A DNA stretch of 64,000 nucleotides from Burkholderiales bacterium. Its GTDB lineage: Bacteria; Pseudomonadota; Gammaproteobacteria; Burkholderiales; Burkholderiaceae_C. The translations under genes and the position numbers were made by a program. Where the stretch lies: contig JAUVWL010000006.1 of assembly GCA_030604135.1 (NCBI GenBank), positions 144,690-208,689 of the forward strand, written 5' to 3'. Shown piece after piece: positions 27,531 to 34,294 of the stretch (the stretch's first letter is position 1; each line of letters opens with the position of its first letter). The notes beneath the pieces are model-generated. The model was not told the DNA's origin and did no database searches. It saw nothing but the letters and a program-made list of their open reading frames with translations.

Positions 27531-28361
27531 ATGACAGACCAGTTTGCGAACATTCAGGGTGCACGCATCCGCTACCGAGACAGCGGTGGCAGCGGCCCCG
27601 CGGTGCTCATGACCCATGGCATCGGGGAGTCGCTGGAGTTCTGGCAGCGGCAGTTCGAAGCCAGCGACTTGCCGGCACGTCTGATTGCCTGGGACATGCC
27701 CGGCCATGGGCTCTCCGAGGTGCTCGACTCGGCCATCGACCTGCAGGGACAAGCCAAAGCGGCCTGGCAGTTGCTGGACCACCTGGGCATCGGGCAGGTG
27801 ATCCTGGTTGGCAACTTGCTGGGCGCGGCCATGTCGCTGCACATGGTGGCACAGGCCGCCACCCGCGTGCGAGGGCTGCTGCTGGTCAGCGCGGCCGCCC
27901 TGGGTCAGGACGTGTTCACGCCGTTTCGCATCATGAGCCTGCCCCTGCTCGGCGAGCTGATGAACCGCCCCGGCCCTGCTGCGGTCGAGCGACAGATCCA
28001 GGCCATCGTGCTGCGACCCGAGGCCATCACGCCCGAGGTCAGGACCGCCATCGTGCGCAACCTCAGCCGGCCAGGCGCGGGTCACCACTTCCTGCGCCTG
28101 CTGCGTGAGCTGACGCATTGGAAAGGGCAGCCTGACGCTGTCTGGCGACGCTCGCACGAGATCCTGAGGACGGTCAAGGCGCCCACGGTCATCATGCATG
28201 GCGAACAGGACGCGGTCCTTCCCGTCCAGCATTCGCGTGCGGCCCACAAGGTGCTTCCGTCGGCACAACTGGTGGTGATCCAGGACTGTGGGCACACGCC
28301 GCAGCTGGAACAGCCGGCGCTCTTCAATGGGACGCTGTCAAGACTGGTTGGCATCACCTGA
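27531..28361 (+). CDS. Alpha/beta hydrolase-fold protein with nucleophile Ser replaced by Leu
   Basis: This 276-residue protein has the alpha/beta hydrolase fold: oxyanion motif MTHGIGESLEFW near residue 28, DMPGHGLS near 55, acid HGEQDAVLP near 228 and histidine DCGHTPQLEQP near 251. The nucleophile elbow, usually GNSxGG, reads GNLLGA with Leu at position 96 (codon TTG at 27816-27818). TCG to TTG is one base change, so either the protein lost hydrolase activity or this copy is mutated. It resembles meta-cleavage hydrolases and enol-lactonases. It is followed by the MarR-vanAB genes. Confidence 0.82.
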   Translation: MTDQFANIQGARIRYRDSGGSGPAVLMTHGIGESLEFWQRQFEASDLPARLIAWDMPGHGLSEVLDSAIDLQGQAKAAWQLLDHLGIGQVILVGNLLGAAMSLHMVAQAATRVRGLLLVSAAALGQDVFTPFRIMSLPLLGELMNRPGPAAVERQIQAIVLRPEAITPEVRTAIVRNLSRPGAGHHFLRLLRELTHWKGQPDAVWRRSHEILRTVKAPTVIMHGEQDAVLPVQHSRAAHKVLPSAQLVVIQDCGHTPQLEQPALFNGTLSRLVGIT

Positions 28362-28443
28362 GTGTGCCGCTCTTGGCCGACCACATCGCTGCCGGTGTGC
28401 CACCTTGCGGCGACGGGCCCGGCATGGCGTATGCTCCGGCCCC

Positions 28444-28899
28444 GTGACACACCGATTCGACCAACAACTGCTGGACGAGCCCGGCCACCTGATCCGACGT
28501 GCCCACCAGCTGGCCGTGGCCACCTTCCATGAGGTGCACGGGCGACAGGTCACGCCAGTGCAATACGCCGTGCTGCGGGCCTTGGAGGCCAGCCCTGGCA
28601 TCGATCAGGTGACCCTGGCCGAACAGGTGGCGCTGGACACATCGACCACCGCCGACATTGCCACCCGCCTGGAAGCCAAGGGCTGGATCGTGCGCGAACT
28701 GCTGGCCCGGCGCCAGCGCAGCCTTCGCCTGACCCCCGAAGGGCAGGCCGTGCTGGCCGACATGCTGCCGCGCGTCGACCCCATGTACGAGCGCCTGCTG
28801 GCCACGCTCTCCCCCGACGAGCAGTCCGAGTTCGTGCGCCTGCTGGCCAAGTTCGCTGGCGTTGGCCCTGACAGCTGCAAGGGTAAACCCGAGGACTGA
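28444..28899 (+). CDS. vanR: MarR-family regulator, probable VanR
   Basis: This is a 151-residue winged-helix repressor. TPVQYAVLRALEASPGIDQVTLAEQVALDTSTTADIATRLEAKGWIVRE covers the recognition helix (key parts QVTLAEQ and TADIATRLEAKGWI) and the wing ends RRQRSLRLTPEG. It begins with GTG at 28444. It lies 84 bp upstream of vanAB in the same direction, and a perfect 18-bp palindrome sits between them, so repression of vanAB relieved by vanillate is the likely role. The specific ligand is inferred. Confidence 0.78.
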   Translation: MTHRFDQQLLDEPGHLIRRAHQLAVATFHEVHGRQVTPVQYAVLRALEASPGIDQVTLAEQVALDTSTTADIATRLEAKGWIVRELLARRQRSLRLTPEGQAVLADMLPRVDPMYERLLATLSPDEQSEFVRLLAKFAGVGPDSCKGKPED

Positions 28900-28939
28900 A
28901 CCCCTTGGCGCCAAGCGGAAGGCGTCCTAGAATGGCGTT

Positions 28940-28957
28940 CATTCAGTATACTGAATG
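28940..28957. promoter_or_regulatory. Perfect 18-bp operator palindrome upstream of vanA
   Basis: CATTCAGTATACTGAATG is fully symmetric and lies 27 bases before the vanA start. It is the size expected for a MarR-type dimer and overlaps the probable promoter region. The MarR gene directly upstream is the obvious candidate to bind it. Confidence 0.75.
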
Positions 28958-28983
28958 ACATCACACCCACCGGAGACCAACCC

Positions 28984-30024
28984 ATGTTCCCCCTCGACAC
29001 CTGGTACGTGGCCGCGCGCAGCGACGAAATCGGCACCGAACGCCCGCTGGGCCGGCGCATCTGCAACCGGGCCATGGCCTTCTACCGCAACAGCGCCGGC
29101 CAGGTGGCCGCGGTGGAGGACTTCTGCCCGCACCGCGGCGCGCCGCTGTCGCTGGGCTTCGTGCAGGGCGACACCCTGGTCTGCGGCTACCACGGCCTGG
29201 CCATGGGCAGCGACGGCAAGACCGTCTCCATGCCCTGCCAACGGGTGCGCGGTTTTCCTGCCATCGGCAGCTACCCGGTGCACGAGGCGCACGGCTTCGT
29301 CTGGGTCTGGCCGGGTGATGCGGCCAAGGCCGACCTGGCCCTGGTGCCGCGGTTCGAGTGGATGGGCAACCCGGCCTTCGGCTATGGCGGCGGGCTCTAC
29401 CACATCGCCTGCGACTACCGGCTCATGATCGACAACCTGATGGACCTGACGCACGAGACCTATGTGCACAGCAACAGCATCGGGCAGAAGGAAATCGACG
29501 AGGTGCCCTGCAAGACCCGCGTCGAGGGGGACCATGTGATCACCGAGCGCTTCATGGAAGGCATCGAGGCGCCACCGTTCTGGAAAATGGCGCTGCGCAT
29601 GAACGGCCTGCCCGATGACCAGCCGGTGGACCGCTGGCAGATCTGCCACTTCACCCCGCCCAGCCACGTGATGATCGAGGTGGGCGTGGCGCTGGCCGGC
29701 AACGGGGGTTATGCCGCACCCGACGCGGTGAAGGCCGCCAGCTGGGTGGTGGACTTCATCACCCCGGAAACCGAGACCTCCATGCACTACTTCTGGGGCA
29801 TGGCGCGCAAGTTCAAGCCGGCCGACGCCGGCCTGACCGAGCAGATCCGCGAAGGCCAGGGCAAGATCTTCGCGGAAGACCTGGAGATGCTGGAGCGCCA
29901 GCAGAAGAACCTCAGCGCCTTCCCCGAGCGCAAGCTGCTGATGCTCAACATCGATGCCGGTGGCGTGCAGTCGCGCAAGCTGATCGATCGCATCGTGGCC
30001 GCCGAACAGGGCGTGACGGCATGA
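28984..30024 (+). CDS. vanA: Vanillate O-demethylase oxygenase subunit
   Basis: This is a 346-residue Rieske non-heme iron oxygenase that removes the methyl group of vanillate, giving protocatechuate and formaldehyde. The Rieske [2Fe-2S] ligands are Cys48, His50, Cys67 and His70 (CPHRGAPLSLG and CGYHGL). The mononuclear iron motif follows near NLMDLTHETYVH (the D-x2-H-x4-H pattern). The N-terminus MFPLDTWYVAARSDEI and the overall length match VanA. It overlaps vanB by four bases, and the product feeds the pmd operon in this window. A close relative such as syringate demethylase cannot be excluded. Confidence 0.93.
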   Translation: MFPLDTWYVAARSDEIGTERPLGRRICNRAMAFYRNSAGQVAAVEDFCPHRGAPLSLGFVQGDTLVCGYHGLAMGSDGKTVSMPCQRVRGFPAIGSYPVHEAHGFVWVWPGDAAKADLALVPRFEWMGNPAFGYGGGLYHIACDYRLMIDNLMDLTHETYVHSNSIGQKEIDEVPCKTRVEGDHVITERFMEGIEAPPFWKMALRMNGLPDDQPVDRWQICHFTPPSHVMIEVGVALAGNGGYAAPDAVKAASWVVDFITPETETSMHYFWGMARKFKPADAGLTEQIREGQGKIFAEDLEMLERQQKNLSAFPERKLLMLNIDAGGVQSRKLIDRIVAAEQGVTA

Positions 30025-30989
30025 GCGGCACGGCATTGATCGCGGCGCGCGTGGCAGCCCGCCGCAGCGAGGCGCTGGACATCATCGGGCTGGACCTGGT
30101 GGCGGCCGATGGCGACGCCCTGCCCGCCTTCACGGCCGGCGCCCACATCGACCTGCACCTGCCGGGGGGGCTGATCCGGCAGTACTCGCTGTGCAACCCG
30201 CCGGGCGACGCCGGGGTCTACCGCATCGCGGTGCTGCGCGACCCGGCCACGCGCGGCGGCTCGCAGGCGGTGCACGACGCGCTCAGCGTGGGCACCGAAC
30301 TGCGCATCAGTGCACCGCGCAACCACTTCGAGGTGGCGCCAGTGGCACCGCACCACCTGCTGCTGGCTGGCGGCATCGGCATCACGCCACTGTGGGCCAT
30401 GGCCGAACAGCTGTCACAACAGGGTGCCTCGTTCACCCTGCACCACTGCACCCGTTCGCGCGAGCGCACGCCCTTCATGGAGGCGTTGGCCAAGTCGGGA
30501 TATGCCGGCCGGGTGCAACACCACTTCGACGACGGCGCGGCGGCGCAGAAGCTGGACATCGCGGCCACGCTGGCTCAGGCCCCCGCCGGCACCCACCTCT
30601 ATGTGTGCGGGCCGCAGGGTTTCATGGACGCGGTGCTCAACGCCGGCCGCGCCGCCGGCTGGCCGGAAGAACGCCTGCACCGCGAGTACTTTGCCGCAGC
30701 CCCGGTGGACCACACGAACGACGGTCGGTTCGAGCTGGAGCTGGCCAGCAGCGGCCGTGTCATCACGGTGCAGCCCGAGCAGACGGCGCTGGCCGCCCTG
30801 CTGGCCGCCGGACTGGACATTCCCATGTCCTGCGAACAGGGCGTGTGCGGCACCTGCCTGACCGGCGTGAAGGCGGGCACGCCCGACCATCGAGACCAGT
30901 ACCTGACCGACGAGGAACAGGCCGCCAACGACCAGTTCCTGCCCTGCTGCTCACGCGCGAAAAGCGCGCGCCTGGTGCTCGACCTCTGA
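30021..30989 (+). CDS. vanB: Vanillate O-demethylase reductase subunit
   Basis: This is a 322-residue phthalate-dioxygenase-reductase-type protein. It has an FMN-binding domain (HIDLHLPGGLIRQYSLCNPP, Arg and Ser for the flavin phosphate), an NAD domain (LLAGGIGITPLWAMAEQL and LYVCGPQGFMDAVL) and a C-terminal plant-type ferredoxin with cluster cysteines in CEQGVCGTCLTG and a last Cys in LPCCSRAKS. It passes electrons from NADH to VanA. The four-base overlap (ATGA) couples its translation to vanA. Confidence 0.93.
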   Translation: MSGTALIAARVAARRSEALDIIGLDLVAADGDALPAFTAGAHIDLHLPGGLIRQYSLCNPPGDAGVYRIAVLRDPATRGGSQAVHDALSVGTELRISAPRNHFEVAPVAPHHLLLAGGIGITPLWAMAEQLSQQGASFTLHHCTRSRERTPFMEALAKSGYAGRVQHHFDDGAAAQKLDIAATLAQAPAGTHLYVCGPQGFMDAVLNAGRAAGWPEERLHREYFAAAPVDHTNDGRFELELASSGRVITVQPEQTALAALLAAGLDIPMSCEQGVCGTCLTGVKAGTPDHRDQYLTDEEQAANDQFLPCCSRAKSARLVLDL

Positions 30990-30999
30990 AGCGGACCGA

Positions 31000-31863
31000 T
31001 CAGGCCAGGCCCAGCAGGCGCACCGCGTTGCCCTTGAGGATGCCGGGCATCACCTCGGGCTTGAAGCCGGCCACCTCGAAGTCCTTCATCCAGCGCTCGG
31101 GTGTGATCAGCGGGTAGTCGCTGCCAAACAGCACCCTGTCCTTCAGCAGCGTGTTGGCGTACTGCACCAACTGCTTGGGGAAGTACTTCGGGCTCCAGCC
31201 GCTCAGGTCGATCCAGACGTTGGGCTTGTGCGTGGCGACCGACAGCGCCTCGTCCTGCCAGGGGAAGCTGGGGTGGGCCATGACGATCTGCATGTCCGGG
31301 AAGTCGATCGCCACGTCGTCCAGGTGCATGGGGTTGCTGTACTCCAGCCGCAGGCCGCCGCCGCAGCGCATGCCGCTGCCGATGCCGCTGTGCCCGGTAT
31401 GGAAGATGGCTGGCAGCTTGTGCGCGTTGATGACCTCGTAGATCGGCCAGGCCATCTTGTCGTAGGGGTGGTAGCCCTGCACCGTGGGATGGAACTTGAA
31501 ACCCTTGACGCCTTCTTCCTTGATCAGTCGCTCGGCCTCGCGCGCGCCCATCTTGCCCTTGTGCGGGTCGATGCTGGCAAACGCCATCATCATGTCGCTG
31601 TTCTCGCGCGCGGCCTGTGCGATCTCTTCGTTCGGGATGCGTCGACGCCCCAGCTTGCTCTCGCTGTCCACCGTGAACATCACGAGACCGATCTTGCGCT
31701 CGCGGTAGTAGGCAATGGTCTCGGCGATGGTCGGGCGGCGGTTGCTGCCGAAGTACTTGTCGGCCGCGCGGTCGTACTCCTCGCCGTAGTTGTCAAACGG
31801 GTTCCAGCAGCTCACTTCGGCGTGGGTGTGGATGTCGATCGCGATCAGGTTCTGGTGGTCCAT
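31000..31863 (-). CDS. Amidohydrolase-superfamily protein (ACMSD-like)
   Basis: This is a 287-residue metal-dependent TIM barrel of the ACMSD/PF04909 group. The N-terminal metal motif is AIDIHTHAEV (HxH), central ligands lie in GFKFHPTVQGYHPYD and FHTGHSGIG, IVMAHPSFPW is a third strand, and LFGSDYPLITPERW carries the catalytic Asp. Related proteins decarboxylate or hydrate ring-cleavage products or hydrolyse beta-keto acyl-CoA esters of phenylpropanoids. It converges on vanB, and its promoter carries the same palindrome as dctP copy 2, suggesting a shared regulator. The reaction is unknown. Confidence 0.82.
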   Translation of the reverse strand: MDHQNLIAIDIHTHAEVSCWNPFDNYGEEYDRAADKYFGSNRRPTIAETIAYYRERKIGLVMFTVDSESKLGRRRIPNEEIAQAARENSDMMMAFASIDPHKGKMGAREAERLIKEEGVKGFKFHPTVQGYHPYDKMAWPIYEVINAHKLPAIFHTGHSGIGSGMRCGGGLRLEYSNPMHLDDVAIDFPDMQIVMAHPSFPWQDEALSVATHKPNVWIDLSGWSPKYFPKQLVQYANTLLKDRVLFGSDYPLITPERWMKDFEVAGFKPEVMPGILKGNAVRLLGLA

Positions 31864-31913
31864 GGAGGTCTGGGGGCAAGAAGGCACCGGGCCAAAGGAT
31901 GGAATGGTGTTTT

Positions 31914-31930
31914 AGTTATTCTTTATAACC
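31914..31930. promoter_or_regulatory. Candidate operator before the amidohydrolase gene
   Basis: AGTTATTCTTTATAACC is an inverted repeat (ATAACC paired with AGTTAT, one mismatch) 51 bases upstream of the amidohydrolase start. It matches the element at 26827-26843 in arm sequence, spacing and centre (CTTT versus ATTT). Confidence 0.5.
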
Positions 31931-32013
31931 AAATGAATCAAAAACTTCAAGTCGGGGCTACCCGCACTGGCATCCCCCGTCCACGGCCGGATTTTGCGCT
32001 GTAATGGCTGTTC

Positions 32014-32694
32014 ATGACAGCCTTGCCTCTTCCGCTGCTCTACACCTACCGCCGCTGCCCCTACGCCATGCGCGCCCGCATGGCGTTGTTGCAGGCCGGT
32101 GTGGCGTTCGATGCACACGAGATCGTGCTGCGCAACAAACCCGCCGACATGGTCCGTGTGTCACCCAAGGGCACGGTGCCCGTGCTGAAGCTGGGCGACG
32201 GTTTGGTGCTTGAGCAGAGCCTGGACATCATGCGCTGGGCCTTCGAGGCAACCGGCGACGCCGATGGCTGGTGGACTCGATCGCAGTCCACGTCGAACAT
32301 GGAGTTGATGTCGGCCTGCGACAGTGCGTTCAAGCACCATCTGGACCGCTACAAGTACCCCGAGCGTTTTGGCGACACGACCGATCGTAAACACCACCGG
32401 AGTCAGGCCGTTCAGGTGCTCCTGATCACACTGAACGAGCGACTGCAAACCAGTGCCCAGCTGGGCGGCGGTTCGCCATGCGCCGCCGACATCGGCATCT
32501 TCCCCTTCGTGCGGCAGTTCGCTGCCGTCGAGCCCGACTGGTTTGCCTCGCTGCCCCTGGTGGCCCTGACACGCTGGTTGCAGAGCTGGCTGGCCCACCC
32601 ATTGTTTGCAGCTGCCATGGTCAAACTGAAGCCCAACCAGCCCGTGGGGTTCCCGGGCACACAGAGTTTCCAGACCACTGCACCCCATGCTTGA
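32014..32694 (+). CDS. Glutathione S-transferase-like protein
   Basis: This is a 226-residue thioredoxin-fold GST. The N-terminal active-site region LYTYRRCPYAMRARMALLQAGV has the Cys-Pro-Tyr start found in beta/omega-type and stringent-starvation-like GSTs; the cis-proline motif SPKGTVPVLKL and LEQSLDIMRW (glutathione gamma-glutamyl binding) follow. The C-terminal helical domain extends to residue 226. The ATG overlaps nothing upstream; the stop overlaps the next gene by eight bases. Function may be detoxification or a thiol-disulfide reaction. Confidence 0.85.
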   Translation: MTALPLPLLYTYRRCPYAMRARMALLQAGVAFDAHEIVLRNKPADMVRVSPKGTVPVLKLGDGLVLEQSLDIMRWAFEATGDADGWWTRSQSTSNMELMSACDSAFKHHLDRYKYPERFGDTTDRKHHRSQAVQVLLITLNERLQTSAQLGGGSPCAADIGIFPFVRQFAAVEPDWFASLPLVALTRWLQSWLAHPLFAAAMVKLKPNQPVGFPGTQSFQTTAPHA

Positions 32695-33130
32695 CCCTGC
32701 ATTGGACCCCTTCTACGACCGCGCGGTCAGTTGCCTGTCCGAGGCCGACGGCCACATGGACCGCCTTGCGGTGCCGCTGCAGACCCTGCTGATCGTCGAG
32801 TCGGCACAAGGCATCATCGAAAGTGGTGGGCTGGCGTACTTCTACGAGGCCGATTTTCCGAACAACCCGCCCTACGAGTCGTTTGCGGCAGCGTACCGCC
32901 GCATCGGCGCCGAGATGGCTGCGGCCTGCATCGAAGACTCGGCGGCGCTGTTTCCGTTTGCCGAACCGCACCTGTTTGCGCCCCTGCGCGAGCTGTGGCT
33001 GGAAAAAATGGCCGCCGACCCGGCCCATGCCTTCCACAGCCTGAGCGCGCGCATCGGTAACGACGACTCGGTGTGGCAGCGGCTCACCGACTATGTGAGA
33101 CGTCACCGCGACTCATTCGAGCCGGTGTGA
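32687..33130 (+). CDS. DUF4375 (DMP19-like) hypothetical protein
   Basis: This is a 147-residue soluble acidic helical protein. The segment VESAQGIIESGGLAYFYEADFPNNPPY followed by AAYRRIGAEMAAACIEDSAALFPF is typical of DUF4375/DMP19-like proteins (key parts ESGGLAYFYE and AYRRIGA). Members are found widely as single proteins, and their role is not established. It overlaps the GST gene by eight bases, so the two are probably one transcript. It converges on the DUF2894 gene. Confidence 0.7.
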   Translation: MLDPALDPFYDRAVSCLSEADGHMDRLAVPLQTLLIVESAQGIIESGGLAYFYEADFPNNPPYESFAAAYRRIGAEMAAACIEDSAALFPFAEPHLFAPLRELWLEKMAADPAHAFHSLSARIGNDDSVWQRLTDYVRRHRDSFEPV

Positions 33131-33173
33131 CGATTCAAGTGCGTTCAGCCCGATGCCATGCGGCCGCAGGCGC

Positions 33174-33602
33174 CTACCGCTTGCGAACCCGTCCGGCCTT
33201 TGCCGGCTTGGCTGCCGCCGTTCTGGTCTGCGAAGCCGCCTGTCTGAGCTGGCCCTGTGCCTGCTCCAGCCACAGCAAGGTTTCGGTGTGGGCAAGAAAG
33301 CGCCTCAGGTAGTGGGGCGAGAGCTCGCCCATACGTGCCAGGGTCTCGACCATGAGCCGCTGGGGGTTGAGCGGGCCGGCGTTCTGCGGGGCGCGCCGCC
33401 GGGCCTGCTGCACCTGCAGCTCGGCGCCCAGGCGCTCCCAGGTTTCGCCGAAGCGCTGCGCGCTGCGCAGTGGCGGCCAGGGTGACCCACCCTGCTTTGC
33501 ATCCAGTCCTTGCGTCACGCGCGCCGCCTGTGTGGCTTGCACGATGTGCGCGTTGAGCGAGGCCAGCGGAGACACCGGCGCAGGAGCTGCAGCCGGTTTC
33601 AT
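33174..33602 (-). CDS. DUF2894-like hypothetical protein, last gene of the motor operon
   Basis: This is a 142-residue soluble, strongly basic protein with a Lys/Arg/Ala-rich tail (TAAAKPAKAGRVRKR). Its centre reads RFGETWERLGAELQVQQARRRAPQNAGPLNPQRLMVETLARMGELSPHYLRRFLAHTETLLWLEQAQ (key parts NAGPLNPQRLMVETL and SPHYLRRFLAHTETLLWL). By sequence and context it fits the DUF2894 family. It overlaps the OmpA-like gene by four bases. No membrane segment or catalytic motif is seen; a nucleic-acid-binding tail is possible but unproven. Confidence 0.68.
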   Translation of the reverse strand: MKPAAAPAPVSPLASLNAHIVQATQAARVTQGLDAKQGGSPWPPLRSAQRFGETWERLGAELQVQQARRRAPQNAGPLNPQRLMVETLARMGELSPHYLRRFLAHTETLLWLEQAQGQLRQAASQTRTAAAKPAKAGRVRKR

Positions 33603-34294
33603 GATGACGGCTTCGCCGGGTTCTGAACGGCGCCTGCCGCCGGGCTGGCCCGGGGCACGGGTGCCATCTCCACGCGCCGGTTGAGGGCCCGGCCCTTTTC
33701 GTCGGCGTTGCTGGCCACCGGTTGCTCGGCACCGAAGGCTGCGCTGAACAGGCGCGAGCGCGGCATGCCCTGGGCGATGAGGGTGCGGGTGACGGTCAGG
33801 GCGCGCTGGGCCGACAGGTCCAGGTTGTCCCTGAACTGCGTGTTGCCGGCGCTGACGGGCCGGTCGTCGGTGAAGCCGCTGACCATAAGCATGTCGTCGC
33901 GCTCTTCAAGGTAGACCCGCAGTGGGGGTACCAGGGCCTGCAGCAACTGTTCGCCTTCGGGGCGCAGCTGGGCCGAGTTGAGGTCGAACAGCACACTGCC
34001 GCTGATGCCGATGCGGCCGTTGTCCAGGGTTATGCGGCCGCTGGCCAGGGGCACGGCCAGGGCTTTTTCCAGCGCCATGCGGCGGGCCTCTTCCTGCTGA
34101 CGCCTTTCGATCTCGGCCTGCAGGCTGTTGACCAGGTCGACCTGGGTCAGCAACACCCCGATGAACACCAGCACAAAGGCGCCCACCAGGCCGGCCATGA
34201 GATCACCGAAAACCGACCAGACCGGCGCCGTGGTCTCGTCGGCTTCGTCGGCGTGCCGACCGTCGTCGGCCAATGGGTCCTGAAACGCGCTCAT
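33599..34294 (-). CDS. MotB/ZorB-like OmpA-family membrane protein
   Basis: This 231-residue protein has one N-terminal membrane helix (about 32-50) preceded by an aspartate in WSVFGDLMAGLVGAFVL (Asp31), the position of the proton-binding Asp of MotB and ZorB. A short coiled coil follows, then a periplasmic OmpA-like peptidoglycan-binding domain (FDLNSAQLRPEG, VSGFTDDRP, NLDLSAQRALTVTRTL, LNRRVEM). It would be the stator plug subunit anchored to the wall. Its start overlaps the stop of the channel gene by one base and its stop overlaps the DUF2894 gene by four. Confidence 0.8.
   Translation of the reverse strand: MSAFQDPLADDGRHADEADETTAPVWSVFGDLMAGLVGAFVLVFIGVLLTQVDLVNSLQAEIERRQQEEARRMALEKALAVPLASGRITLDNGRIGISGSVLFDLNSAQLRPEGEQLLQALVPPLRVYLEERDDMLMVSGFTDDRPVSAGNTQFRDNLDLSAQRALTVTRTLIAQGMPRSRLFSAAFGAEQPVASNADEKGRALNRRVEMAPVPRASPAAGAVQNPAKPSS

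Noticed and set aside
27306..28295. Minus-strand open frame of 329 codons over the hydrolase gene
   Set aside because: It is an antisense shadow of the alpha/beta hydrolase; no family similarity was recognised.
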